NCBI GenBank assembly: GCA_013365325.1
Contig: JABVXV010000197.1
Coordinates: 1-64,000, forward strand
DNA: 64,000 nucleotides
From: Dipetalonema caudispina
Lineage: Eukaryota > Nematoda > Chromadorea > Rhabditida > Onchocercidae
Reading direction: 5' to 3'
The notes beneath the pieces were generated by a model that saw only the letters and a program-made list of their open reading frames with translations, ran no database searches and was not told the DNA's origin. Both the position numbers and the translations under genes were made by a program. Of this stretch, positions 1 through 14,500 are shown one piece after another (position 1 is the stretch's first letter; each line of letters starts with the position of its first letter).

Positions 1-119
<119 letters not shown>

Positions 120-547
120 CTTGGTGATAATAATAATAAAGGCAATACGGTTATGATATTTAATTTTTCCATCCGCTCATTTCACTATTTCGAGCATTCA
201 TTTATTCAGGAATTGAAAATTACTTGTATTATTCGATCTTTTTTTGAGAATATATCTTTTAGCCGATCATTTTGAGCATCTTAAATCTAAATAGATTTTT
301 TACTAAGTTTTTTTCCTCAAGAGTTCTGTTGAATTTGCAATTAGTAGTAATTATTTGTTCAAATGTACCCAAATATTTTTCATTATGACTCGAAAGAACC
401 CTTAAGATCCATAATATTAGTAGCAAAATACAATGATACTAGTTGAAAAAAATACTGATTACTTTATGATTTATCGTTCTTCTACAACTAATCATTCAAA
501 TCTATCAAATTTCATTCGAATTTTTAGGAACTTAATATTGGGTATCG
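120..547. other. Upstream non-coding stretch
   Basis: AT-rich sequence with no supported exon. Its right end (about 520-547) contains a T-rich tract ending in TTTTTAG, about 20 bases before the ATG of the next gene. This could be a spliced-leader acceptor or the end of a 5' intron. Confidence 0.5.
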
Positions 548-3500
548 ATGGGATTCAATCTTGCGACGACCATATCCATTGGTAAGTTATTTTTTTTCGT
601 CAAACAAGTAAAGAATTTTTTTTTTTTTTCTAATTTAAAAAATTATAAACATAACAGGTGACTGATGGATGAATGATTGATTAAGTGATGAAGATTGTTA
701 ATTATTGCAATATTATGACTAAATTTTTACAAATTTGTGCTAGAATTTATGAAATTTTGAATTATAAATAATCAAAAAACGGTTGTAATGAATAAATTAT
801 TGGATGAGGAGTATTTTGGAATTTGAAAAAGTTACAAATTTATTTGTTTATTTATAGTGCTGGCATTGATAATGGCGTATGTCAGCTCAAATATCACAAT
901 ACAGCAATGCTGTAATTTCCAAACCACAGCAAATATTCAACAAAATAATGATTATCTGATAAATATTATTGGTAATGGTAATAATAGCAGTAATGGTAAT
1001 GATGATAATGATAATAATGGTAATAGTAGTAGTATTCATGATTCAAATGAATACAAGTTGAACAAATGCAAAGCTCAATGTGACGCACAATGGAAAAGCG
1101 ATTTTAATGTTGGTTTTATTTGTCAAATTTTTATTCGCTTAATACTACAAGAAATTAATTAATCAAAACATTGTTAACTGATTAGAAACAAAAAAAAAGT
1201 TTAGCAGATAAATTGATAAATTGAAAAGATAACGATTACTTATTGATGTAACTGCATATCAATTTTTTATCACAAGAAAAGAACGCAATTTTTTTTTTTA
1301 GTTTAATTTTTTCATAACAAATCCATGCAATGTGAAATGGAAGAAATTAGAATTAACAAATTTAGAGTTTAAGTTTACAAAATTTGCCACTGTAATTCAA
1401 TTATTCATGTATAAGTGTTATTTCTTGTAAAATATAGTTCATAGTTCATATTCAAAATTAAATCACTTAATATTTATCTTTTCATCCTGTCAATCTTTTA
1501 TGCCTTAAATTAAATTATATACTTACTACTTTCATTGATTTTAACTAATTGAAATTACAAAATTTAAACTGAAATGTTTTTGCTATGTCTAAATTACATC
1601 TAAAATACTGAAACGGGAATGAAAAAATTCTATTTTTTGCCAAAGTTCTTTAATTCTTCAAATAAGATAACATATGTGATAGACATTAGAAATAGTTGTG
1701 TTGATTTGTACAAAAAGTTATTTTAATTATTTTAGCGGTAACTTTAAAGAAGAGTTCCATTTTTGAAATAAACAATAATTTCCTAATTAATGTTGTGAAC
1801 TTCTTCGTTTTTTTTTCTTGCAAATTCTATTTCAAAAATTTCTGACTAATTTTCTTTTTTCTTCTAGTCCTTTTTTGTTTTTTTTATTTCTATTATTTCC
1901 ATTTGTGGCTATTATTATACCATTAGGCTTGAGCCAAGCAAAGGAATTGTTTAGTATCTTAGCCAACCCATTCATTTTTTTTTCAGTTGAGACATTATAT
2001 TTGTCCTGCAACTCAAAATGATATTTCAATCGTTTCTCAGTCATAATTAATCTACTGATAATGTTTAAAACACTTTTAAAACTCTTTCAATATCCTTCTA
2101 TGCTTCATTTCATCTTTCTTCTTCTTCCCTTACCTTTCAATTTGATTTTGAAATTTGTTTACAGATGTATTTTCAAAAGAATTACGATGAAGAATTTTAT
2201 GAATTTCCATTAGATGAATTAATCACTGCTTCATATGATAATTTTTACACATTTTGCAATATAACGGAACAGAAATTAGCATGTTGGAATCTGCAATGTC
2301 AATTGAATCGTAAACAGATTCCGTGGAGTAGTGATTTGCATATCTGTGCATTTAAAAGGTTACAATTTGAAAATGCACTTAGTTGTCTGAAGTAAGTTTT
2401 TCTTTTTTAAAATATTTTTCCAAATTTTTTGTTCAAATTTCTTTCCAAATTTTTAAAATTCCAATTGGAAAATATATCCATTCATCTCGTAAATTTATCT
2501 AAATCTTTTATCTATTCATATTTTATAGAAATAAGAAAAAAATTCTGTTAATCTGAAAGAAAAAAGAAAGGAAATTCTTGACAGTTTCAATTTTTTAATC
2601 ATTTTTGTAATTATTTCAATTTTTTCTCCTCAACTTACTATAAAAAGTATTAATCGCACTAACAATATTTGATTATTTCCGGGAATTGGCAAATTTTATT
2701 ATTTGCAAAAATTTCACATTTAATATTTATTGATTCAATTATGGATTCAATCAACTCATTGTTTTTATTTTTATTTTTGTTTACGCATTATTTATTGCTA
2801 CTAGCACATTTAAATAGCTTAAATTTGAATTGATTAATTTCTAAAACCATTCCAGCCTAACTAATAGTGGCGCACATAACGAATGCAATCAAATATGTCG
2901 TCGTGTTGCACGACGATATCCCATAAAAGGAAATGAAAAGTTGTATCTTTATGAAGTATCCGCTAATTTAGCCGAAATTTATCAATATTGGAAATTAAAT
3001 AAGCAATGTGTTTTTCAAATTTGTCATTTAGAATGTCGAGTAAATTTCCTTTCTTTCTCTTTTTTCATTTCAATTTAATTAGACAACAAATTTTTTTTTT
3101 TCACAGTAATTCAAAAAATATATTTGATGGAATTAATATTAGAAAAGTAGTAAAGTAAAATAAGTAAAAATGATAATATTTAACAATAAGTTTTAAACTT
3201 TTTGTTTTTTTTTTTGTTATTCAGAAAAAAAAAACAACAGGAACATATTTTAGCTAATTAATAAAATAACGCGAAAATTTTCAAAAAGAAATTGTCTTGT
3301 ATGAATTTTGCTAATTCTTCTTTTCCTCTTCATTTTTTTTTTTTTTTTTGACAATTATCCGATTTATTGCTATATGTATTAATAAACTATCTTCATTTGG
3401 TGCATATCGATGCAAAAAATGATAGAGTATTAAACAGTTTAAATGAAATTTCGTATCATTAAATTGACATATTTCCTTCTTAATGAAATGATTGCAATAA

Positions 3501-4496
3501 CAATCATAGTAATAACAGTGGTAATAGCAATAATAATATTAATAATAGCAATAATAATAACAGCAATAGCAGTGATAATAATAATATTATTTATAATAAT
3601 AATACCATAATAGCACAGCAATAAATGTCCTATGCTAAAAAAGTAAACTTTTTTTAACTAATTTCTTGAAAAATATACTTAAATGGAATAATCTAATTAA
3701 AAAAATTGAAATGATTAAATTATTCTTTTAATTATAAGTATCTGTGATGTACTTTAGAAAGAATTAATACGAAATATGTGTGAAGAAAATGAAACGATTA
3801 ATGGATTGGATGTAATACAAAATTATTATCAATATGATCTGCTTGATCAGTTGCGCTCATTGGTTGACAGTTCTACCGGGCATTTGTATCCATTAATGTG
3901 TCGACTTTATCTTCCAATACAGTATCATTTGGAAGTAAACAATTTCATTCTTTTTATCTATTGCAAAAATTAATCCTGTAACTGGTAGTTTGCATATCAT
4001 GTAGCATTTATTTCATAGTTATAACATTATGATAAAGCATTTTCATTAGCAAAATTAAAGCTCAGAGTTTTGCTTTGGTATTACAGTACTTGGATACAGT
4101 ATCCAAGGTACAATGACTTAGCTACAGTATTTAATTACTTATATTATGCTAACTTATTGATCATTATATAAGCTGATTATTAGTACTTTGATTCATCCTT
4201 AAGTTATTCATTCATTATTTATTTCAATAGAAATTTAAAACAATTTTAAAAAAAATACAATATCAAATCAAATGAAATCTTCACTATCCATTTATTCATA
4301 TTATTCCATTTATTGCATCTAAATTCTTATTGTAATATTTCTATTTCTATAATGCGATAAGAAATTAATTATGCCAAATTTTGGTAATATTTTCAAATTT
4401 TAGCTAACGAACGAGACCGATAATGAAATTAAGAGATCAGTCCTAGCTGTTAGGCATGCTGTAAATGGTATCGTTGAAATGGTCACCAAATTATGA
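548..4496 (+). CDS. Secreted cysteine-rich protein, possibly chondroitin-proteoglycan-4 (CPG4)-like
   Basis: Six exons, 548-581, 858-1108, 2165-2391, 2856-3039, 3758-3934 and 4404-4496, join with matching phases into 321 aa ending in TGA. Residues 1-22 (MGFNLATTISIVLALIMAYV...) form a signal peptide split by intron 1. A low-complexity insert rich in Asn, Gly, Ser and Asp follows at about 47-70, encoded by AAT/GGT-type triplets. The rest is cysteine-rich and seems internally duplicated. A C-x3-C pair (CKAQC, later CNQIC) is followed some tens of residues on by a C-x4-C pair (CWNLQC, later CVFQIC), with further cysteines between and after. This resembles the Cys spacing of nematode CPG4-type secreted proteins, but I recognise the pattern only weakly. 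The end of exon 2 (AAT|GTTGGT) is the least certain junction; an extra small exon in the 1.1-2.2 kb intron is possible. Probably extracellular; function unknown. Confidence 0.75.
3485..3605. repeat. Imperfect AAT/AAC/AGC trinucleotide repeat in an intron
   Basis: A run of ATA, ATT, GCA and AAC triplets inside the intron between exons 4 and 5 of the cysteine-rich gene. Open frames here are by-products of triplet periodicity. Confidence 0.8.
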
Positions 4497-4546
4497 TTGT
4501 TATATTATAATCGATCTGCGATCATGATTAAAAATACATTTATTCG

Positions 4547-4547
<1 letters not shown>

Positions 4548-4594
<47 letters not shown>
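4548..4594. repeat. (AT)n dinucleotide microsatellite
   Basis: Uninterrupted TA/AT alternation of about 47 bases, 50 bases downstream of the stop codon of the cysteine-rich gene and so probably in its 3' UTR. Confidence 0.97.
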
Positions 4595-4601
<7 letters not shown>

Positions 4602-4756
4602 AATACTTGATAGAACATTCCAATCCAATTTCCGATTAAATAATATCATTTTTATCTTTTTTTTTGTTTTACTTTGCTTACTTCCATGTTCTATTTTCAG
4701 CATGTATACATCTAAACATATAAATGAAATGTTTTTAATAACTTTTTTTGAGATGA

Positions 4757-4762
4757 AATAAA
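4757..4762 (+). terminator. Candidate polyadenylation signal AATAAA
   Basis: AATAAA lies about 260 bases after the stop of the cysteine-rich gene. It is the first canonical signal I see downstream, but the hexamer is common by chance in such AT-rich DNA. Confidence 0.3.
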
Positions 4763-6711
4763 TCTTTTCTCCGGATTCTTCAATAATGATGTAAGCTTTG
4801 TGCTGAACCTAGCATTTTCAACCCAATTTTTTTTCAACAGCTCTCTTCTTGCTTAATTTTATTCATTCTATAATAACTTATAGTAATAGCTTTTATTACG
4901 ATATCTTTCAAAACTTTTCCAATTTTTAGACAGTTTTTAAGTGGAAAATCTTCATAGGAGTTTGCGATATGCTAAATTTGTTTATTATAATAAAGATTTC
5001 AAATCGTTTCCGTAAAGTTACTTTTTTTAATATTATGAGATTAATAAGTTACTCAATGCAAAATGATTTATTAAGAAACAATGTGGTAAATTATCGTATT
5101 GCTGACAGTATGCCATGAAAAACGAATAAATTATTACCTTTCATAAAATTTATTCATAGTTTTACAAATTCTTCACATTTGTTCCTACTAAACATACATT
5201 GTACAAGAAATGAAACATGCTGCTGACAAATGAATAAAGTAATCCTAAATGACTTTTCACTTTTTTTTTTTTTTGAAAGACTAACAAAATAATTTGTAAA
5301 AGTATGTCTATCGAAGAAAAAAAAACTGAAAAAAAGAGTGAAATTTGAAAGAGAAAACTGCAGCAGTTGTTGTAGAGGATTTTACAAAAAGGTCAAAAAT
5401 CGAACTATGAATTTTTTTTTTTGGCATTAAAGAAATGCAACATTTGAGGATACAAATTACTAATGGTTTATCGTTTTTTTTTTTTCTCTTGGATAAAAGC
5501 AAAATATGTTAGGTGAAACGGAAAGGATTGGTATTAAACTTGAAATTATTGTAAGTGAAGCGAAATCTTAATTGACCGAAAATTTGTTGGCTTATTTGAG
5601 AAATGCCAAAGACAAATCTTTCATTTGCAAATAGTTGTAGCAAAGATATTTTGGTACCTAACGATTCGGTGATGATATGTAAACTATCAATCGATAATAT
5701 GAACACTTAAATCAAAATGGTTAAATGTAAAATAAACTTTAGGCATTTTTTGCAATGTAGTAATTTGGATAGGCAAGTAATTTTTTATATTAAATGTATA
5801 ACTTTATATGACTGATTATTTTCTGTGAAATATTTCTTTAAGTAAACTGTTAGAAAAGAATGAGTAAAAGAGAAAAAAGAATGAAATTAAATGCTAAAAT
5901 TTCCTGAATTCAAATGAATCAATAAGCAAAATTAATAAATTGACAACATACATATTTGAGCAATGAATGAATGACATTTACCACCAAAAAATGATAATAA
6001 TTGTAATGATATCACTTTTGTTTTCTTTTCAAATAATTAAATGAGAAGAAAAAAATTAAAACACTAAAAACAATTGTGCAAGAGAAAATATATGGCACAT
6101 TGGAAAACGGTGAAAATTATTAAATGCAAGGAAAATGAAGTGGTATACAATATGATTAATTAATTAGCAATTTTGTAATGAATATCCGAAATGCTAGATA
6201 ATAACGATATTTACTGCAAAATAAAAGTAAATAATATATTTATAAAATATTGCGAAATATTTGATAGGAGCAGTAAAATTTTTGTAGCAATTTTTTGCAC
6301 TCTGATAATTTTCAGACCTGTTGGTAAGGGAACTTAAATATAGTTGTGGTAGGGTTAAAAAAAATTCCAAAATTTCATTGTGTTTAGAATTGCACTCAAA
6401 ATGTTGATAAAAGAAATGAATGAGAAGGACGGAAAAGAGAAGAATTTAATTTAAAAACTAGATTTGAAATTTTTTGAAAAAGTTTTTGAAGAAAAAGGGG
6501 AAAAAATTTTATGCAATGTTGCGGTAAATAAAAATAAATGAGTTCATATTTTTATGATTAGCAAAAAATCTGATATTTAAAAAAGGAAGAAAAAAGGATA
6601 TTGAACATATTTTAAATAAATGATTAAAACATATTAATTAAATGAAATCACAAATTACCGTAATCTATAGGAATGTTTAGCAAATATATTGGAAATGAAA
6701 TAGCAAAACAA
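4763..6711. other. Intergenic region between two convergent genes
   Basis: AT-rich, with poly-T tracts near 5262-5274 and 5475-5485. The short open frames are not supported by coding-like composition or a matching splice chain. It should contain the 3' UTRs of the converging genes on either side. Confidence 0.6.
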
Positions 6712-8538
6712 TTAATGCTTAATGTAACAATTAGGCCAACAGTTAATAAAACAACTGGGTAAGGCAGTAAGAAATATGGGAACAATAAACAGACCATGTA
6801 ATAAGCCAAATATAATCGTTAGTATGATTGCTTTCGATATTACAGCATAAATTCCTACAGGAGCAAATAATACCGGAAACATAATAAGAAATGTTGATAT
6901 GCCAGCCTAGAAATTTCGTTTTTTTTTTTTTAATTGAAAAATTAAGGAAAAATAGTTTTAAATTTTATACAACAATATTAAACAATATTACTAGTATAAG
7001 AAATAACAACTAAATTAATAAACTAATTATAATCTTAACAAGTACTTCTAAATTCTTGACTTAATTACTGATTTATTTTATTAGTTTTTAATTGAACTTT
7101 TATCGAACAAAATTCTTAATTATCTTAAATAAATTATTTTTTTTTTTTTGTTTTCTTGTTAAGAATTTAACTATCTCCACTTCAAAATTTCAAATATATT
7201 AACCTGAAATATTCACAATTATACTATTTTCAAACAAAAACTTTATCATTCTGTATCGTCTTAATAAATGAATCAGTTAAATGAGTGGAAAAAAAAACTA
7301 AACATGAAGTTTAATTCTATATTCATTAATGAGCAGAAAAAAATTTTGAATAAAATTATCCGAGTAATTAATTACTTGTAGCATTGATAAGGCACATGCT
7401 TCAAGTGAAGCATTAATTCGTTGAACATTATCAGTATATTCATTTATCATATAATGAAAAATGATATGTACGGTATAATCAATACTCAAACCAGCTGTTA
7501 TTAATATAGCTACCATTAATATTGGATCCAAAAAGCAATTCCAATATTGTAAGAAACCGATAACACCTTAGAATTACAGCAATGTTGTAGTATTTATTAA
7601 ATGATGAAAAGGAAGATTGAAATCTTTTATTTTTTAAGTTCGTAATTTATGATTCATTTCATTCATATGCAATCAATTTGTGTCTGAATTGAAATAAAGG
7701 GAAAGTAAAAAAATAAATTTGTCATTTGCATATTATTCGTTATGATTTACTGGAGAATACTACAATTTTGACATCAATTAAAAAATTTGCAATACTTTTT
7801 TTCTGATTATACAATACGAATATATATGTGTATTTAAAATTTTATTTGAAAAACAGCTTACCTGTACTAATTGATACAACTGATAAGATAGCAAGAATGG
7901 ATACTCCGATATTCAAGGAAAAAATAAAACACACTGCACCTATTGCACCAAATGTAAATAATACAGTACTGAAAAACTAAATTTTATTACAATTTGATAT
8001 TATTAGCAAAAAATTGTCGTTAAATGCTATATTTTAAACAATTACTTGAAAATTATGCCTTTTTATTTAGTAAAATTTTTTTCGTTAATTATTGACTGGG
8101 AAAGAAGTGTATTTATTTTCAGTAAAAATTTTAATTTCTTGCAATTTCAAGTGTTTTTTTTGTTTATTTAAAATGTAAATTTGCTAAAGTATGAATAATC
8201 TTTTATTATTTGAAACAAAATGAAATCTGCAATTTAGTATTTAACGATTAGAAAAATTGGGTGCAATATATATGCATTAATTAATTAACTACAAATGACA
8301 AATTGAAATTTTACTTTATAGTAATTGATGGTACAGCTAATATAACATCAATTAATTCTGCATCTGTATCAAATGGTATCATATCATATTCCGCGTAACG
8401 TGCGCATGTTTCACGGCATGAACGTAACAATTTTGCTTTATCAGATAATGATGAAGTACCATTATAACCCATTATCAATAACATCGATGTTATCACAATC
8501 CTTTGAAAAAGAAACAAATATTAAATGCTATCATATGC

Positions 8539-8579
<41 letters not shown>

Positions 8580-11500
8580 GAAAGGAAGCATTTGTTAGTT
8601 TTATATTTGTAATGAAAAAAGATAGATGTCAAAAAACTAAGAAATATTGCTATCTTTATTATTGCTAATTGTAATAATCATTTGTCATTTTTTTATTATG
8701 ATTACAATTTCTTACGATGATTTATTATTATTCACTGCTTAGATATTGTACATACTAATATTAATCATTAATATTCTAGGAGAGAAAAAAAGACAGTAAT
8801 TAGTAGTAGTCTTCAAATGAAAAAAAAAAAAAAAAATTCAATTCCTAACAAAAAATGAATTTCAGCATTATAAATAATACATCATTTTATGGTTAATAGA
8901 TTAGTGAATAAGATTGAATATGTATTTCAATCTTTAATTATAGATTTCATTTAGGTGAAAAAATTTCAAACACTAACCTATTTTGTGAATCTCGCATGTA
9001 ACGAGTACCTACTTTCCATGCTGTATATGGTTCAGTATTAATGAAAAAATCAAACTGTGACATATCCAAACCTAAAATCATTTCTTTTTTTTTTACTAAT
9101 AAAATGTTTACAAAAATCCCAGTAGATAAATGTATTATTGCTTAAATAAAATATATTTTTGATAATTGTTTGAACTAGTATTTAGCCTATTAATTAATTA
9201 CCTATTTGTTGGATTAGTATTTAAACCATAACGATTTAATTAATATGATAATATTCTTAGTGAATAACCCAATATAGTTAAATAAATATTTTTTTTTTAT
9301 TTATAATCTATAATAATAAATCAATAATGCACCATTTTCCATATAAGCTGTTCCGTTAGCTTCTACACCCGAAATCCCAAAAATTACATCAAGTTTTGTA
9401 GCATGCGGATTAGCAAGATATCGTAAATAATCTTTTACCCAATGCATCGTTGCAACTGAACCCAATGAATTTTCCGATGCTTCCATTTCTTTAACCATTA
9501 GCTAAAATTATTATTCGTCTTTGTTTTTCTCTTTTTTTTTTGATTTATAATTTGAGTTCAGTTCATTTTTCGTTATAATTAAATTTCATTCATTAATTAT
9601 CTAAATAATTTTATTCCATTCACTTTTTTTTGCCATAATCTGCTTTCAATTATTGAATTGCATTTCTTATTACTCTATTTTATTTTAAGAATTTTGAGTA
9701 GATGAAATGTAAATGAAATCTACCCTAAATAGTTCAATTAATATATGTAACAAATCCATTGTTTTTTTACTTGATTGTTTGAAAAACGAAAAAGGCGAAA
9801 TCAAATATTTTTTTTTAAATTAAATTCGAATCATTTCATTAAAAAGCGATTCAATACTTTCAACATCTTCTTAAATCATCAAAACAATTTTATTACCGTA
9901 AAATTGCGATATTCATTAGGATTAGAGAAATTTGGTGGTTTTCGCATAATATAATTGATGCTTAAATAATCTGGCCAAATCTGTAATACAACATTTCATT
10001 TTTTTTTTTTAATTTTAAAGGATTAATCGAAAATATGTGCATAATTTAATGCTCATTGAATATTTTAAATTTCAACTATCAAATTCGAAGTTGTACTGAA
10101 CATGACAAAAATAAAACAAATGAATCAATATGAAATATTTTTTACTTGGAACGATTAAAAGGAAAAAAAAAGAAGAAAATGAGGGAAAATTTTACATGTT
10201 TAAAATATTTGAATTGCAAAAATTAATTTCAACTTACAATTTCATCCATTATTCGAATCCCTTCAAGACTTTGTGAATTTGGTGGCAGAAGCATTTTGCC
10301 ATCAACATTTGTTTCCATTCCTTGAATTCCAATTATTGTAAAATAGCAATATACAATTAACAATGCTACACCAATAAATGGAGCCCAGAAGGATGCGATG
10401 AATTGACTATAATCTAAATAAAGTATAATTTTGGGAATGAAATGAAATGATCATAGAATAAAGATTATGAAAATTAAATTGTGTAATTAATTTACATTTA
10501 GCATAATAGATTTAATAAATAAAAATTAAGTTGCAACTAATAAAAAATTAAATTAGTCAACAAGTAATGAATTTCCATCTGCATATCAGAATTGATAAAT
10601 GAAAACTGAATTATATTATTAATTCTTATCATGCATAACAGAATTAGTGAATAAAATTGCAGGTTATATATTATAATTAATTGAAATTTGTTAATGTTTT
10701 CGGCAAAGAAATCAAATATACGAATATTTTCTTGGCTATACCATACAGAAATATATTTTATTATGATTATGATTATATATTAAATTATATGTAACAAATT
10801 GTATATTATGTATATTACATATGACAAATATTTGTAGAATAAAATGTTTTCATTACTAAAATTTGAAAATTTCAATCATTTCACAACTTTTTTAATCTAC
10901 AATACGATTTTTTTCCACTGTTATTTTCTTATGTTTTGATTTATTGTTTATAAATTCTGTTTTCACGATTCCTTTTGCTTTTCAATCTTATTTACCAATA
11001 TTTACTAAATTTAAATATAAGAGATAATAGTTGAAGAATTTTTTTAAAGCATTTTGCTTGAATTTGTTAGTTTTATTTCAGACTAATTGAATTAACTGTA
11101 AGGTTGAATTATTTGTTATATTGGAATGGAATTAATTAAATATAAGCAGAATATTTTCACTAAATCTTTATCAAATGAAACAAATGGATAAAGTTAAAGA
11201 ATATTAATGTGAGAAAACTTGACTTAGATCATTTGGCAATTTTTTTTTTCCCATAGAAAGGAAAAAGCAAATAAAACTAAAAGTTCATTGCGAAAATATA
11301 GATTATTTGAAATGAATGGAAAATAAGTTGGAATTGAAAATCTTAAATTTAAAAAATTTCTTACATTTACAGAATGAAGCAATATTTTGTCTCATTCGTT
11401 CAAATAATGTCGAATGATCCTTTTTGATTTGTTTATAAACGATGGCAGGTTCATTATAGGTTAGCATCACTTGAAGTGGCGCATAGAAGAAAAGCTAACA

Positions 11501-14500
11501 AACAAAGTAGTACTTGTAAATTAATGATGTTTAAAATTTGAAAAAATTTTTTGATGAATAATATTTGAAGAATTTGCATGAGAAAAAAAAAATGTCATAG
11601 TTCATATGTACATATAACCATTTATTCCACATTTTTTTGCTTATTGAAATCAAATTTAGAACCATAATTAATATTAATTTAAGATTTTGTTATTTTCTTG
11701 AGTTTTTTTTTTTTTTTAATTTAAAGAAAAAAATCAATTAATTTTTTTTTTTCTTTTTTCATTTCTACTTACTTGGAATAACAAATCAAGCAACATGGAA
11801 AGTGATGCTGCAGCGCAAAAAATTTGCATTTCAGGTGCTGGTACAATACAACCTAGAGCAAATCCAAGAGAATTTGTTAATGAAGTAATTGTTATACCTA
11901 TTCCAATCTTTTCCAATACAAACTGTAACCTGAAGTATAAGTTATATGTAATATAATTTAAAAAACAAGAAAAAATTTTACCTAAGTAAGTTAATTAAAA
12001 AAACAAACAGCTGAGAAAGTTTAATCTAAGAAATTAAAAAATTTAAATAAATCAAATAACCTTTCAGCAGTTGTTAAAGCATGCGGAATTGCTATTGATT
12101 TGAGCCATGTATTTGTCAATAAAAATGCATCATCAACACCTTAAAATTGATTTTAAAATCGAAATTATATCCAATAATATTTGCATAAATGTGTAAAAAA
12201 AAAGCCTTTTTTTTATTCGAATAGAAAAATGTTTAAAGCTTTCGGGAAAAAAAATGCACTTCTAAATTGTTGATGCTAATATTTTTAAGCATTAAAATGA
12301 AAGCAGAATAAAATTTGGATAACAAATAAGACGACAAAGTTACTGTCAAAATAACAATGAATAAGTAATAAAAAATTAATATTAAATGGAATTTGTATAC
12401 CGTTCCGTCCATCAATTGATGAATTAAACGAAACAGTTAAGACAATTAACTATCAATCTACATTTTCCTAACAGTTAGTTTTTTTTTTTTAGGTTTTTTT
12501 TTCCTTTTTTACAAGCAAATATTTAATTCATTACTTTAATTTATTGCTGAATATTTATTTGTAATCTTAATAAATCTGATACTAAAATAAAAAAAAACAA
12601 AATAGTAAATTTCAAATTATAACAGAATAAGAGATGAACATGAATAAATTTGGAATGATAAATAAAAATGAAGTCAATGGATGCAAACAAATTAAATAAA
12701 TACAGTAATATCTATTACTAGTTATTAATTAATCACTTCAAATCTTTTAGATTCCTGAAATCTTGGCTCTTTTCTTAGTATTATTTTTATCAGCAACTTA
12801 TAGTAACTTGTTTTTTAATCTTTAATTTAACTAACAATTATATAAGATCAAATTTAGCGAAAATTTAACAAAGCATAGGAAAAGCAAAGCGTATATTATG
12901 GCTTACCTATACCTGTAGCTAATGTTAGAAAAGGTGATATGAGAATGAGCATATTGATATGATAACCAGCCAAAAGTATTAGACCAATGGCTGATACAGC
13001 CGCTAGGACCGGTGAAATGATTGCTGCGAATGGTAAAATTAGTTGCAGACGTCGCATTGGATATGAATAGCATAATGCTGTCAAAATTAAATTTACAACA
13101 ACAAATATGACTAATAACAGAGCTCCTGAAATGATTAGTTGATTAATGATAAAGAGAAGATAGATGTGATAATCAAATTGCTCATTTAAATTGCAACTGA
13201 ATCATCCAATAACGCCAATTCTATTCAAATTTAAGTTCTTCAGTTGACTCATATAAATTTGCGTTATTCACTAATTATTATTTGTTTCAATTACAATTAA
13301 ATTATGCAAGAAAATCGTTATTCATTCAGATTATAATTGAATTATTCAGTGATATCACCAACTATTCGAGCTATCATTGAATTATCTAATAGTATATCAT
13401 TATTTACTTAAATTATTTATAGATTTCAATTTTTATTTCTATTACTGGGACAAAAAACAAAAAAGAAAAGGTAACGATAATTAAAATGGGTGTATATTTA
13501 ATATTTCTACTAAAAATTACCTGTAAAATAATAAGGAAGTACCAATTGAATCCCTCGACTTATTTCACCGCTTACTGTATGCGCACCATGCAGAACCAAT
13601 GTTACTGTATTATTTGGATTAGCATTATGATTGTATACTTCTCTGCAATATTCATCTTTTTATTTCTGTATTTAATTTTATTGTATTTTTAATTTAAGAT
13701 TAAATTTTTTAAAATTTCTTTGATAAATATGTTTGCTGCTTTATTGTCTTATCACTAAATGAAACCGAAATAAATATTTTAAACTAAAAGCTTAGCTAAA
13801 GTATGAACTGATGATGATATTTAAAACCGACCATTCATTATGTTTTTCTTTTAATTGTATATATTAATTATGTATATTTAACTTTGATAAATTTTAAATT
13901 TTAATTTCGCAAATGAAAGAATGAATAAAAACAAAATAAGCACTTTATTTATTTATTTTTTATTTTTTCTAAAAATTAAATGAAACATTACTGAAGAAAA
14001 AGACGAGAAAAAAGAACCTCAAAACTTGTTCTTCAAATATATTCAACTGTTTTTGTTTGATGCTGTCTGCGACAAATGTTGTAAAATATATTGCTACAGT
14101 ACCAACACCAATTACGATACCTGTAAATGTTCAATTCAATTTTAAAAGAAGATGAAAATGATTTAAACAATTATCTTATCCCAAAAATTAGTAAAACATA
14201 GTTGCCTTCATTAATTACTTTCATTATTACATTAAATAATCGCCTTTAAGTGAGCTACGCATTAGTAAGCATGTGAAAAGTTTACAAATTTTAAGTAATC
14301 AAAATCTGGGAAAACAAATTCTACGATTAATTGTAACACATTTTTACTGGTAGCATTGATTACTTAAATCATAGCTTTGGGTGAATTTATAGGAGTAGAA
14401 AATTGATTAAATAGTGTTATCAAAAACATGTAAAGTTAGTAAATGAAAGAGTAAAAAATTGAACTAGATAAAATAAATTCAAGAATTAATTTTTAAATAT

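Noticed and set aside
5509..5706. Minus-strand 65-codon open frame downstream of the PTR gene
   Set aside because: An acceptor-like site precedes it, but the last PTR exon has no good donor and already ends in a stop; composition is not clearly coding.
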